The notes: a model not told the origin generated them from the letters alone. Shown: positions 7,527 to 16,717, counted from the first letter of the stretch. The stretch: 28,565 nt of DNA from Bacteriovoracaceae bacterium UBA6144 (GCA_002435705.1 DIVA01000033.1:1-28565); one strand, 5' to 3'. Numbers and translations: made by a program.

Positions 7527-8462
7527 TTAGTGTGCGATCCCGTTGTTCTCAATCCAGCGTTCCGCTTTCATGGCGGCTTGGCAGCCAGAACCCGCAGCTG
7601 TGATGGCCTGACGATAGTAGGAGTCTTGCACGTCACCGCAGGCAAAAACACCTTCGATGTTGGTTTCTGGACCATTGTGAGTCTTAAGGAAGCCGTGCTC
7701 GTCGACCGTCAGCTGGCCTTTCAAGAAGCCGGTGTTGGGTGTGTGGCCGATGGCATAGAAAAGACCATCAGTTTTTCTCTCAGTAATTTCATTGGTCACA
7801 AGGTTTTTCACCTTGATGCCCGTCACGCCACTTTGATCGTCGAGGATCTCAACGACTTCACTGTTCCAGACGAACTCGATCTTGGGATTTTTCATCGCGC
7901 GATCTTGCATCGGCTTTGAGGCCCTGAGAGTATCGCGTCTGTGAACGATATAAACTTTTGTGGCAAACTTCGTGAGAAAAGTAGCATCTTCCATGGCCGT
8001 GTCTCCACCGCCCACGACGTGCACGATTTTGTTGCGATAGAAAAAGCCATCACAGGTGGCACACGTTGAAACTCCGCGACCAGAGAGTTGTTTCTCTTTA
8101 GGGAGTCCCATCCACTTCGCCGAGGCTCCGGTGGAGATGATCACTGTGTGAGCGTGAAAAGTGTCGCCTTTTTCAGTCGTGACTTTATAAGGGCGCTTAG
8201 AGAAATCCACGTCCGTACAATTAACCGGCATAAATTCTGCGCCAAAACGAGCGGCTTGTTTTTTCATATTCGCCATCAGCTCTGGACCCATGACACCTTC
8301 GGGGAAACCCGGAAAGTTTTCCACTTCAGTGGTGAGTGTCAGCTGACCGCCGGGCTCATGGCCTTCAAGGACTAGAGGGCGCATCATGGCGCGACCAGTA
8401 TAGAGGGCAGCTGTGAGTCCAGCAGGACCGGTACCGATAATGATAACGGGACGAATATCCAT
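7527..8462 (-). CDS. trxB: Thioredoxin-disulfide reductase
   Basis: Transfers electrons from NADPH through FAD to thioredoxin in the cytoplasm. The 311-residue length is normal. It shows the FAD-binding GTGPAG loop (10-15), the redox-active CATC (Cys134, Cys137), the NADPH-binding GGGDTA (151-156), HRRDTLRA (174-181, arginines typical of NADPH preference) and the C-terminal GVFACGDVQD FAD motif. The ATG at 8462 has an AAGGA ribosome site on the reverse strand lying inside the end of the upstream orphan gene, only 3 bases away, so the two are co-transcribed and probably coupled. There is no clear terminator after it in the 178 bases before the crotonase start. Confidence 0.97.
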   Translation of the reverse strand: MDIRPVIIIGTGPAGLTAALYTGRAMMRPLVLEGHEPGGQLTLTTEVENFPGFPEGVMGPELMANMKKQAARFGAEFMPVNCTDVDFSKRPYKVTTEKGDTFHAHTVIISTGASAKWMGLPKEKQLSGRGVSTCATCDGFFYRNKIVHVVGGGDTAMEDATFLTKFATKVYIVHRRDTLRASKPMQDRAMKNPKIEFVWNSEVVEILDDQSGVTGIKVKNLVTNEITERKTDGLFYAIGHTPNTGFLKGQLTVDEHGFLKTHNGPETNIEGVFACGDVQDSYYRQAITAAGSGCQAAMKAERWIENNGIAH

Positions 8463-8465
8463 GAA

Positions 8466-8771
8466 TTATCCTTGTGATTCTTCTTTGAGGAGGCCGAGTT
8501 TTTTCTTGATCACAGCTGGGCGGTCATCTTTATCAGGATTCATTTCATACCAGCCCTTCACCGAGATGAGCTCTTTAGGATTTTGAGCTTTTTCTGTGCG
8601 CGTATAAGTCTGTCCAGTCAGGGTGCACTCATAGTCGTAAGTGACTCTTTCTCTTTTGCGTCTCAAGGGATTTCCTTCGTTGAATTTAAGTGGGGTTAAT
8701 CTACCGAAATCTTTTCGATATTTCAAGAACTTGCAATTTGGAGCCCCCGCTGCGTCAATACCTCTTTTCAA
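8466..8771 (-). CDS. Small orphan protein upstream of trxB
   Basis: I do not recognise this basic protein of up to 101 residues. It has no signal peptide or membrane segment. It contains Lys/Arg-rich stretches (LRRKRERV), two cysteines far apart, and an acidic-basic C-terminus. The start is uncertain: the frame has no ATG or GTG near its beginning, and TTG 8771 has no ribosome site; a later TTG in KFLKY is the other option. It is credible as a gene because it ends 3 bases before trxB and carries the trxB ribosome site. Only 44 bases separate its assumed start from the divergent barrel gene, so promoters there must overlap. The function may relate to redox through the operon with trxB, but that is only context. 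Confidence 0.6.
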   Translation of the reverse strand: MKRGIDAAGAPNCKFLKYRKDFGRLTPLKFNEGNPLRRKRERVTYDYECTLTGQTYTRTEKAQNPKELISVKGWYEMNPDKDDRPAVIKKKLGLLKEESQG

Positions 8772-8815
8772 GGTGATAAAGCTATGTAACCCTTAAATAA
8801 AAGAGGACCTCAAGG

Positions 8816-10324
8816 ATGTTGGTCGCTGTATTCACAATTTTGTGGGCCATGACAGGCCTCTCTTACGCACAATCAGGCGGCTTCGCTGAAGCTCGTCTGC
8901 TTTCAAAATCCAGTTCCGGCAAAACGGCCCTCTTCAACATCGGTGACCTCGACCTCGTCAAGGCGGGCGATTTCGGTGTGATTCTTCGTCGCGTGGCCGG
9001 GCAACAGGACAATCAGATCCGAGTGATTCCCGTCGCCAAAGGGCGAGTGATCAAAACAGGTAAGACCACTTCACTGTGGTATCTCTACGAACTCACAGAT
9101 TCTGTTCAACTGATCATGCGTGACAGCTACATCGTCACCACCGAATCGATTACGATGCGCGGCCGCAAGCTCCTCCAGAGTGAGCGTTTAAAAATCGTTT
9201 CACCCTCACAGGATGTGGATACGAATCTTTTAAGCAAACGTGCCAGCGATAAAGATCTTCTGAGTTTGAAAAAAGACAACTACCTCACTTACCGCTCGGC
9301 TCATCCAAGCGGGGAGAAGTGGGCTAAAGATGGCGAGCTGATAGATCTGGATGCTTGGGTGAATATCGACGAAAAAGGTGAGCGGCAGTTTGCTCAAAGC
9401 CTTTGGCGCTCGCCCAGTGAAAAAGATTTTGCTGAACAAAAACGCCTTGAGACCTTCGAGAAGATGGTCACCACGTATCTGCAAAAAATTAATGACCCAG
9501 CTTTTGATTACAACAAATTCTATACTTCACAGGTCAAAGACTCCACTGGTGAATATCGCATGAGTGTGGTCAACCAAACGGAATATCAGGCTTTCCTTGA
9601 AAACGAGCAGGAAAAAATGCAGCAGGATGCTCGCCTCTACCGTCGCCTACTCGAAAAAGGCCAGGCCTGGTCAGAGGATTTCTCAGATGAAGAGCTGGCC
9701 CAGGTGATCAACAAGGTCGGCATTTCCTACGAGCAGGAGCGCCGGCGAAATATTCAGTCCACTCGCTACAACTGGCTTCTGATGGGAAGTTTTGGGTTAA
9801 ATCTTTTAGACAACGAGAACCGCGTCGATCAGGCTAATGCCACAGCGGCGAAGTGGAGTGTAGAAGTGGGCGGGGAGCTCTTCATTGCTCCTCGGCATGA
9901 CTCGCTCCAGAGAATTTCTTTGGTGGGATCATTTAGAAATGCTCGCGACGGAATATCTGTTGGAGATTTGAATGCACGCATCGATGATTATAGTTTTGCC
10001 GGTGGCATTTTCTGGCACCCGTTTCAGAGCCCCTTTGTAGTGGGGCAAAATATTTTCTTTGTGGGGCTGGGAACGCGCACTGGAATCATGCGGCTGTCGA
10101 CGCCGTCAAATGGTGATCAGGCCAATTATACTATTTTAAGTCTACCCACTCTGCATGCGGGGATTAAATACACCCTGAAGTCTGGTGTAGGACTTCGTCT
10201 GTCGGGGCAATTAGAGAATGTGAGCCTCGAGAAAATCGAAAATAATTCTCCAGATGTGCAATTACCCAGTAGAGCAGAGTTTATTGATGGTAGAATTAAT
10301 ATAGGTTTGACGAAACTTTTTTAG
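8816..10324 (+). CDS. Outer-membrane beta-barrel protein with N-terminal periplasmic domain (first of tandem pair)
   Basis: A 502-residue exported protein of no named family I recognise. A signal peptide spans about 1-18 (cut after LSYA), though its N-region unusually lacks Lys or Arg. Residues about 20-110 form a small beta-rich domain also present in the next gene (FNIGDLDLVKAGDFGVI aligns with VNRGTEDGLAEGDHAKF). A long charged middle (about 120-310) with helical, Glu/Gln/Arg-rich stretches follows. From about 318 the sequence alternates polar and hydrophobic residues like barrel strands and ends in Phe, the aromatic terminus read by the BAM complex. Ribosome site AGAGGA at 8802-8807 supports ATG 8816, and an in-frame stop at 8798 rules out an earlier start. 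The next barrel gene follows after 9 bases. Confidence 0.8.
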   Translation: MLVAVFTILWAMTGLSYAQSGGFAEARLLSKSSSGKTALFNIGDLDLVKAGDFGVILRRVAGQQDNQIRVIPVAKGRVIKTGKTTSLWYLYELTDSVQLIMRDSYIVTTESITMRGRKLLQSERLKIVSPSQDVDTNLLSKRASDKDLLSLKKDNYLTYRSAHPSGEKWAKDGELIDLDAWVNIDEKGERQFAQSLWRSPSEKDFAEQKRLETFEKMVTTYLQKINDPAFDYNKFYTSQVKDSTGEYRMSVVNQTEYQAFLENEQEKMQQDARLYRRLLEKGQAWSEDFSDEELAQVINKVGISYEQERRRNIQSTRYNWLLMGSFGLNLLDNENRVDQANATAAKWSVEVGGELFIAPRHDSLQRISLVGSFRNARDGISVGDLNARIDDYSFAGGIFWHPFQSPFVVGQNIFFVGLGTRTGIMRLSTPSNGDQANYTILSLPTLHAGIKYTLKSGVGLRLSGQLENVSLEKIENNSPDVQLPSRAEFIDGRINIGLTKLF

Positions 10325-10333
10325 GGATTACGC

Positions 10334-11434
10334 ATGAGAATTGTATTTTCGCTCATTCTTGTTCTTTCATCGCTCGCCGCTCACTCACTCGAAGTGGATG
10401 AGAAGCTTACCCTGCGAGTCTTAAAACTTTCTGAAACAAGAAAAACCATGCTCGTTAACCGCGGCACGGAAGATGGTCTGGCCGAAGGCGACCACGCTAA
10501 GTTTTATGTGTCTTCTGGAGTGGTCGCTCGGGGAGTGATCGTCAAGATTTCTCCCTCAAGATCTGTGTGGTCCATCTATCGTTTGGTCAACGCTGATCAA
10601 GTTGTCGCCGACTCGGTGATGAGTCTCAAAATCACTCCGCCAGTAAAGCTCACCATGGATGAATCGAAGATGATCGTGCAGGAAGATACGCCGGTGGAAC
10701 TCAACAACGCTGATCCACAGAAACTTGGGATTCCCATGGCCGAAGGTGCTGAAGATCTACCCGCAGGGATGACGCTTGAGGGGCGTGAGAATGCTTTAAG
10801 GGCGGAAATTGCAGCTCTTCAAAATGCCCAACCTAAAAATATCCGTGGTCGCAATCTCGAGCTTTGGGCGGGACTTTCTATGCAGTCCTTGGGGGTGCAA
10901 AGTAGCGATGATTCCCCAACCGTCAATACCTTCCCTGGCAATGATAGTCGTGTGCAGCTCTCTGCTAACCTCGAGTACTATTACAAGAATGAAAAAGAGT
11001 GGTGGTCACGCTTTTCACCTTTTGCTTTTGTGAATGTTCACAATCGCATGAACTCAGCCTTTCAGGGATCAAAGCAAACGGAGAGCATCACTGAGTTTGG
11101 TGGTGGAGTCAATTTTCACCCTTGGGCGATGCCTTCAACTATCAATGAATTTATTGGTTTCTTAGGTTTTGGTTTTGGTCTCGGTCAGATCTCAAGCATC
11201 TACGAGCCAGGGGCTGAAAATCCGAATGGTCCAGTGGATGAAGCCACGGGTTCAAGTATTAGTTACTCCATCGGTGGAGGCTTTAAGTTCTACACCGCCA
11301 CGGGCTGGGGTGCGCGTATCATTTTTGATTACTACACTCGTGGTGACACGCTCACAGAATCTCTCGGCAATACTACCTGGACTCGCACGGCTTCAGGCCC
11401 GAGACTTTTGGTGGGAATGGGTTATCGCTGGTAA
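10334..11434 (+). CDS. Outer-membrane beta-barrel protein (second of tandem pair)
   Basis: A 366-residue exported protein paralogous in layout to the gene before it. It has a signal peptide (about 1-18, cut near AAHS), then a domain of about 80 residues with the pattern LVNRGTEDGLAEGDHAKFYV, like the small SH3-like modules seen in FlgT C-terminal regions (a resemblance of motif only). A short linker with an Ala/Glu-rich helix lies around 145-163. The C-terminal part, about 170-366, consists of alternating aromatic/Gly strands (GFLGFGFGLG, SISYSIGGGFKF) ending in Trp, as expected for a BAM-assembled barrel. It lacks the long charged middle of its neighbour. Ribosome site AGGGA lies just upstream of ATG 10334. 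Its final 13 bases overlap the convergent glpD gene. Confidence 0.8.
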   Translation: MRIVFSLILVLSSLAAHSLEVDEKLTLRVLKLSETRKTMLVNRGTEDGLAEGDHAKFYVSSGVVARGVIVKISPSRSVWSIYRLVNADQVVADSVMSLKITPPVKLTMDESKMIVQEDTPVELNNADPQKLGIPMAEGAEDLPAGMTLEGRENALRAEIAALQNAQPKNIRGRNLELWAGLSMQSLGVQSSDDSPTVNTFPGNDSRVQLSANLEYYYKNEKEWWSRFSPFAFVNVHNRMNSAFQGSKQTESITEFGGGVNFHPWAMPSTINEFIGFLGFGFGLGQISSIYEPGAENPNGPVDEATGSSISYSIGGGFKFYTATGWGARIIFDYYTRGDTLTESLGNTTWTRTASGPRLLVGMGYRW

Positions 11435-12789
11435 TCCTGAATCAGTTTTTCAATGTCCACTTTTGAAAGTCCACTAATCTCTTTATAGCTTTCGGGTGGA
11501 TTCAGCCACGAGAGACGTCTGGTGATGAGATCCTCATAGGTGCGCACACTCTCGGTGCGAATGGTGGTTTTTATCTTTTCAGCACTCACTTCTGTATCCG
11601 TGAAGGTACCTACGGTGGAGGTTTTCCTGAGAGGATTGAGCGTCAAGTGATCGCGATAAGCGACTCCGAGTCTTGGCACCAACTCTTTGAGTACATCCTG
11701 ACCCATACGACGGAAGGTGGTGTATTTTCCACCCAAGAGCACATAGGAATTTTTGGTGGGCCTGAAGATGCGATGGAAGCGAGAGGTTTTGCCGCGGTCT
11801 TGGCCTGTGTCTTCTTTCACCAAGGGTCGGATGGCCGCGAAGGTGTTGAGAATGTGAGAGTGATTAATTTGGGCCGTAGGGAAGTAGTCGTTGAGCACAC
11901 TGAGAAGATAGTTCACATCCCCATCTGTCGCCTTAATGTTAAACATCTCCTGATCGACGGGTGTCTCAGTCGTGCCCACTAAAATAGCATGGCGCTGGGG
12001 GATTACAAAAATCACGCGATTGTCTTTTGTCTGCAAGACCATGGGGCCTGAGAGCTTGAGGGCATCATCTTTTATCCACAGGTGAATACCCTTAGAGGGG
12101 AGAAGGGCCTGTGTCCAGGGGACACCCCACTTTGGCAGCAGCTCATCGGTGAAGGGGCCCGTGGCGTAGATGATAAATTTCGCGTCACTTTGTGATTCTT
12201 TTTTTGTGAGAAGATCACGGTAGTGCACACGCGTTGAGTTTTCGCGCTCTTCGATTTTGATGACCTCTTGATAGTTCAGCGCCACTGCTTTGTCTTCGAG
12301 CTCTCCGTCCCAGATACACTCGAGTGCGAGCTTGTGGTCATCCACGATCCCATCATAATATGTGCCCGCCCCTTTGAGGCCTTGGGGATTAATTGTAGGA
12401 AAATCCTTGAGCATCTGGTCGCGCCAGACCAAACCACCCGGGCGGTTTTGAAAGTGCGAGAGTGCGTCGTAGAGAAAAATTCCAGTGCGCACGAAAGGCA
12501 GAGGCCACTTGGACCAGTTGTAGACGGGCAGATAAAATTTACGTTCTGAGCAGATATGCGGAGCAAGCTTGAGCCAAAGGTTTTTCTCCTCAAGTGCTTC
12601 CTGCACTAAAGCAAAATCAAAATTTTCCAAATAACGAATACCACCGTGGAGCATCTTCGAGCTGCCCTGAGAGGTTTGCGAGGAAAAGTCACCTTTTTCA
12701 AGGAGAAGGACATCAAGTCCATGGAGGGCAAGGTCTCGAAAAAGACCAGCGCCGTTAATACCACCACCGATAATAATTACGTCATGCAT
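11422..12789 (-). CDS. glpD: FAD-dependent glycerol-3-phosphate dehydrogenase
   Basis: Oxidises glycerol 3-phosphate to dihydroxyacetone phosphate at the inner membrane and passes electrons to quinone. The N-terminal FAD site GGGINGAG, the following GDFSSQTSQGSSKMLHGGIRYLE block and the C-terminal EDLITRR segment are diagnostic. At 455 residues it is shorter than E. coli GlpD (about 500); the C-terminal helical domain seems trimmed but the end is not obviously broken. It starts 8 bases inside the preceding YbjQ-domain gene with no visible ribosome site, so translation is probably by coupling. It closes the minus-strand operon that begins with the M23 peptidase and secA. In a predator it could feed on prey phospholipid glycerol, which is inference. 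Confidence 0.93.
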   Translation of the reverse strand: MHDVIIIGGGINGAGLFRDLALHGLDVLLLEKGDFSSQTSQGSSKMLHGGIRYLENFDFALVQEALEEKNLWLKLAPHICSERKFYLPVYNWSKWPLPFVRTGIFLYDALSHFQNRPGGLVWRDQMLKDFPTINPQGLKGAGTYYDGIVDDHKLALECIWDGELEDKAVALNYQEVIKIEERENSTRVHYRDLLTKKESQSDAKFIIYATGPFTDELLPKWGVPWTQALLPSKGIHLWIKDDALKLSGPMVLQTKDNRVIFVIPQRHAILVGTTETPVDQEMFNIKATDGDVNYLLSVLNDYFPTAQINHSHILNTFAAIRPLVKEDTGQDRGKTSRFHRIFRPTKNSYVLLGGKYTTFRRMGQDVLKELVPRLGVAYRDHLTLNPLRKTSTVGTFTDTEVSAEKIKTTIRTESVRTYEDLITRRLSWLNPPESYKEISGLSKVDIEKLIQDYQR

Positions 12790-14143
12790 GTGTGTTGAGC
12801 TTATAGAGATAAACGAGATTTCCCGTGCAAGTTAATTTGTAGCGAAACTGTCCCATGCCTTGATCAGAAGGCATGGGAGTGAGCTGGTAATTGATTCCAA
12901 GCACAGCATTGGCCTTACTCTCAAGCGCGTGAGCCTTGAGCTTTTGTGCCAGCTCATCATAACTCTGATGAATCACGTCACTGGCTTCATTTTCTACGAG
13001 ATGAGATTCAAGAAACGAGTGCTCCGTGGCCATCCCAAGATATTTTTCAATGGTATGCCCCTCGAGATGAGAAAGAGTCGAGAGAATAATATTTTTTGCA
13101 TCGGCCGTGTCAGTTTTAAAATCAAACTTGTGAGTTTGGTTTTGAGTGAGAGATCTTTTGGACACAAGTCCGCGATCCAGTTCACTGGAGTGCTTCGGGG
13201 GATGCAAGATTTCTGAAAGCCCCATGGTGAGATCCACTTTCAGGTGACGAAGTTTATGGCACAGATAGATCGCGGCAAATTCAGAAATGCGAGGAACCAA
13301 GAGAGTGCCTCTTTCAATTTGTCGTTTAAATTGAGTGAGCATGTCGTCAGGGAATCCAATCTCTTTGAGCAGAGTGATAATCTCATCACTCTCTTCGAGG
13401 TAGCGTATATTTTTAGCAATGACACTAAAAGGAGGATTACACTCGGCTGCGAGGTCCGTGAGAACAGCGTGCTCTGTAAAGCTCTTGGTGTCTTGGAAAT
13501 CTTCTTTGGGTGTAAAGACTTCACTGCGTTCAGTTCTTTGAGCGTGCTCAAAATTATCCATCTCATTGTTTAATTCACTGGCGAGCGGGGAGTCTTCACG
13601 AAAGGAAGTGTTTTCTTCAAAACTTGTAGACTCTGGCATAGAAAAAGTTTCATCCACCATTTCCTGAATGCCACCAGAGAATGAAGTCTCCTCCATGGCT
13701 TCAGAATCAAAAGGGGATGTTTCAACTTCTGATGCTTCTTCACGAGCTTCCCCAGATTCTTCTGGCATCGAGTCACCGGCGGTATCACTAAACGCAAAGG
13801 GATCGTTGTCTTCGGAAGACTCAAAGGGAGAGTCATTGGTAGACGTTGTTTCAAAGTCATTACTTGAAAAACTGTCGCCCCCAAAATTTAAATCTTCTGA
13901 CTCATTGGTTGCGCCGAACTCGGAGCTTGCTTCAGTGTTAAAGGGGTCGGAGCTTGAATCAGGTTCAGGCTCCGACATAGGAATATCTGGTAAGTCCTGT
14001 GGTTCTTCAGCCGGAATATCGGGGAGCGCATCAAGATTAGCTTCCTCTGGAAGATCCGGCAGATAGTTATCCGGCTCATCCAGTTGATGAAGAAATTCTC
14101 CAAGATCTTCGATGCGAGTGAGATCTTTTTTCTCGTCGCTCAT
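12782..14143 (-). CDS. Acidic disordered protein with C-terminal YbjQ-like (UPF0145) domain
   Basis: A 453-residue protein in three parts. Residues 1 to about 225 are very acidic and low-complexity (Asp, Glu, Ser, Pro), with repeated LPDIP units near 40-55 and spaced SPF/DPF/TSF motifs, so this part is probably disordered. Residues about 226-312 are a folded domain I do not recognise (LLKEIGFPDDM, GTLLVPRISEFAAIYL). Residues about 353-447 match the YbjQ/UPF0145 fold by pattern: LEGHTIEKYLGMAT, then a helix, then ALESKANAVLGINYQL and a final beta segment. YbjQ proteins are proposed to bind metals, but no function is established. There is no signal peptide. The ATG directly follows the secA stop with GGAG upstream, and its end overlaps glpD by 8 bases, so it is embedded in the secA operon. 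A role with SecA is only suggested by position. Confidence 0.8.
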   Translation of the reverse strand: MSDEKKDLTRIEDLGEFLHQLDEPDNYLPDLPEEANLDALPDIPAEEPQDLPDIPMSEPEPDSSSDPFNTEASSEFGATNESEDLNFGGDSFSSNDFETTSTNDSPFESSEDNDPFAFSDTAGDSMPEESGEAREEASEVETSPFDSEAMEETSFSGGIQEMVDETFSMPESTSFEENTSFREDSPLASELNNEMDNFEHAQRTERSEVFTPKEDFQDTKSFTEHAVLTDLAAECNPPFSVIAKNIRYLEESDEIITLLKEIGFPDDMLTQFKRQIERGTLLVPRISEFAAIYLCHKLRHLKVDLTMGLSEILHPPKHSSELDRGLVSKRSLTQNQTHKFDFKTDTADAKNIILSTLSHLEGHTIEKYLGMATEHSFLESHLVENEASDVIHQSYDELAQKLKAHALESKANAVLGINYQLTPMPSDQGMGQFRYKLTCTGNLVYLYKLNTHA

Positions 14144-16702
14144 TTAAGCTCCGTGGCAGCTTTTAAACTTTTTACCCGAGCCACAAGGGCATGGGTCATT
14201 GCGTCCTACTTTAACTGTACCACGTTGCGGGCGAGCTGCAGCAGGTTCTTGCTGTTTTTGGGCGGCTTCTTGGGCCTTTCTGTGCGCCTCTAACTGTTGT
14301 TCAAGATAGGCCTGTTGTTGGCGTTTGATTGTCTCCACTTCCTCAGCCGTGTAGAGCTTCATGTGGGAGAGTCGCTCCACCGCAGAACGTTTGATCGCTG
14401 ACTTCATGTTCTCATAAATAGAGAATGCTTCACGCTTATACTCAACTAATGGGTCTTTCTGGCCATAAGAGCGCAGATTGATCCCTTCTTTGAGGTGATC
14501 CATGGAGAGAAGGTGATCTTTCCAAAATGAATCAAAGGTTGAAAGAAGCACTTCTCTCAGGGTCAGTTTCACCTGCTCTTGATCGTACTGCTTCATGCGC
14601 TGAGCATGAATCTCCAGTCCCTTCTCTTTAAAGTAGCGAGGTATGTCAGAGTTGTATTTGTCGGCGCATTCTTTCGGCGTCAGCGTGTAGTCAGTGTTAA
14701 AGATGTTTTGAAAGCCCTTAGTCATCTCACTCCAAGGCCACTCGTAGACAGTGGCTTTCTTATCTGGCTGGTACTGGCTCTCGAGCTGATAAGAGGTGTC
14801 TTCGATCATCTCAGAGAAGAGCTCTTCATTACCTTCATCACTTAAAATTTCACGTCGTAATTTATAGATCACTTTACGCTGCTCATTCATGACGTTATCA
14901 AAATCGAGCAAATGCTTACGAATATCAAAGTTGTGGGTTTCAACTTTCTTTTGGGCTTTGGCGATGGCGTTAGAGACCATATTATGTTCGATCGGCTCAT
15001 CATCTTTCATACCAAGTCTGGTCATGATGCCTTTGATGCGATCGGAGCCGAAGATCCGCATAAGATCATCTTCTAAGGAGAGGAAGAACTTTGATTTACC
15101 TGGATCCCCTTGACGACCTGAACGACCGCGTAGCTGATTATCAATACGACGAGACTCATGTCTCTCGGTACCGATAATGAAAAGACCACCAAGCGCTTTT
15201 GTTTCGGCTGTCAGTTTAATATCCGTTCCTCGACCGGCCATGTTGGTGGCAATCGTCACGGCACCCTTGTGTCCGGCTTTGGCGACAATTTCGGCTTCAC
15301 GAGCGTGGTTCTTAGCGTTCAGAACTTCGTGAGGGATGCCCTTGCTGGTGAGGACCTGTGAGATGATCTCCGAAGATTCAACGGAGATCGTGCCGACGAG
15401 GGCAGGCTGGCCTTTTTTATGGCACTCTTCAATCAAGAGAGAGACAGCTTGGTACTTAGCCGCTTTAGAAGCATAGACCACATCGGGCATGTCTTCGCGG
15501 ACCATGGGCAAATTCGTCGGAACCACGACCACTTCAAGGTTATAGATTTTTCCAAATTCTTCCGCTTCAGTGTCCGCCGTTCCGGTCATACCAGAAAGCT
15601 TTGAGTAGAGACGGAAGTAGTTCTGAAAAGTGATACTGGCGAGTGTTTGGTTTTCAGAGCGGATCTCAACACCTTCCTTGGCTTCCACGGCTTGGTGGAG
15701 GCCATCTGACCAGCGTGAACCTTCTTTCATACGACCGGTGAATTCATCAATGATGATGACTTTGCCATCTTTCACCATGTATTCAACGTCGCGGTTAAAG
15801 AGTGTGTGGGCCTTGAGTGCCTGGGTCACATGGTGGAGAGTTTCGATGTTTGTGACATCGAAGAGGTTTTTAATTTTGAGAATATCTTGGACCTTCACAA
15901 TCCCTTCATCAGTCAAAACAGCTGAGCGGCTTTTCTCATCGACGGTGTAATGTTTTTCTCGCATCAGCTGAGGGATCACTTTATTAACGACCGCATAGAG
16001 GTCAGTGTTGCCCTCGCTGGGACCAGAAATGAGTAGTGGGGTTCGGGCTTCATCGATAAGAATCGAGTCCACTTCATCGACGATACAAAAGTGATGTTCA
16101 CGCTGAACATAGTCCGCTAGGTCAAACTTCATGTTGTCACGAAGATAGTCAAAGGCGAACTCGTTGTTGGTTCCGTAAGTGATGTCACAGTTGTAAGCCG
16201 CCTGACGTTCTTCATCGCTCATATTGGCGAGGATCACTCCCACAGAAAGTCCCATCCATTGATACAACACACCCATTTCTTTGGAGTCACGCTCAGCGAG
16301 GTAGTCGTTCACTGTCACAAGGTGACAGCCGCGACCAGTGAGACCATTGAGATACATTGGCAATGTGGCGGTGAGGGTTTTACCTTCACCGGTTTTCATT
16401 TCAGAGATTTTTCCTTGGTGAAGAACGATGCCCCCGATGATCTGCACATCGTAGTGCCTCATCCCTAGCACACGCTTACTGGCTTCGCGGATACAGGCAA
16501 AGGCATCCGGGAGGAGTTGATCAGTTGATTCACCCTTATTTAAACGCTCCCGGAAAAAAGGAGTCTGGGCTTTGAGTTCATCATCGCTCATGGCCTTATA
16601 TTTTCCTTCAAGAGCATTGACCTGCTCCATGATAGGTTTGAGGGCGCGCATATCGCGGTCTTGTTTGGTTCCGAAAAAGAACTTAAGGGCATTGTTTAAC
16701 AT
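14144..16702 (-). CDS. secA: Preprotein translocase ATPase SecA
   Basis: The motor that pushes unfolded preproteins through SecYEG. The 852 residues are somewhat fewer than E. coli SecA (901). Walker A TGEGKT is at 104-109, the Walker B/DEAD-like segment VDEVDSILIDEARTP is at 208-222, and MAGRGTDIK and RGRSGRQGDPG in the second motor domain are intact. A Gln/Ala-rich linker leads to the C-terminal zinc motif with Cys838, Cys840, Cys849 and His850, which binds SecB and lipids in known SecAs. GGAG a few bases before ATG 16702 supports the start. The M23 peptidase gene lies 15 bases upstream and the YbjQ-domain gene follows with no gap. Confidence 0.98.
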   Translation of the reverse strand: MLNNALKFFFGTKQDRDMRALKPIMEQVNALEGKYKAMSDDELKAQTPFFRERLNKGESTDQLLPDAFACIREASKRVLGMRHYDVQIIGGIVLHQGKISEMKTGEGKTLTATLPMYLNGLTGRGCHLVTVNDYLAERDSKEMGVLYQWMGLSVGVILANMSDEERQAAYNCDITYGTNNEFAFDYLRDNMKFDLADYVQREHHFCIVDEVDSILIDEARTPLLISGPSEGNTDLYAVVNKVIPQLMREKHYTVDEKSRSAVLTDEGIVKVQDILKIKNLFDVTNIETLHHVTQALKAHTLFNRDVEYMVKDGKVIIIDEFTGRMKEGSRWSDGLHQAVEAKEGVEIRSENQTLASITFQNYFRLYSKLSGMTGTADTEAEEFGKIYNLEVVVVPTNLPMVREDMPDVVYASKAAKYQAVSLLIEECHKKGQPALVGTISVESSEIISQVLTSKGIPHEVLNAKNHAREAEIVAKAGHKGAVTIATNMAGRGTDIKLTAETKALGGLFIIGTERHESRRIDNQLRGRSGRQGDPGKSKFFLSLEDDLMRIFGSDRIKGIMTRLGMKDDEPIEHNMVSNAIAKAQKKVETHNFDIRKHLLDFDNVMNEQRKVIYKLRREILSDEGNEELFSEMIEDTSYQLESQYQPDKKATVYEWPWSEMTKGFQNIFNTDYTLTPKECADKYNSDIPRYFKEKGLEIHAQRMKQYDQEQVKLTLREVLLSTFDSFWKDHLLSMDHLKEGINLRSYGQKDPLVEYKREAFSIYENMKSAIKRSAVERLSHMKLYTAEEVETIKRQQQAYLEQQLEAHRKAQEAAQKQQEPAAARPQRGTVKVGRNDPCPCGSGKKFKSCHGA

Positions 16703-16717
16703 GAGGTCTCCAAAAAA

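Noticed and set aside
7488..7919. 143-codon plus-strand frame opposite trxB
   Set aside because: It lies entirely antisense to the trxB coding region, has no recognisable domain and no ribosome site, so it is a shadow frame.
13668..14066. 132-codon Ser-rich plus-strand frame opposite the acidic YbjQ-domain gene
   Set aside because: Its Ser/Gly bias is the complement of the Asp/Glu/Ser codons of the real gene; there is no start signal and no homology that I can recognise.
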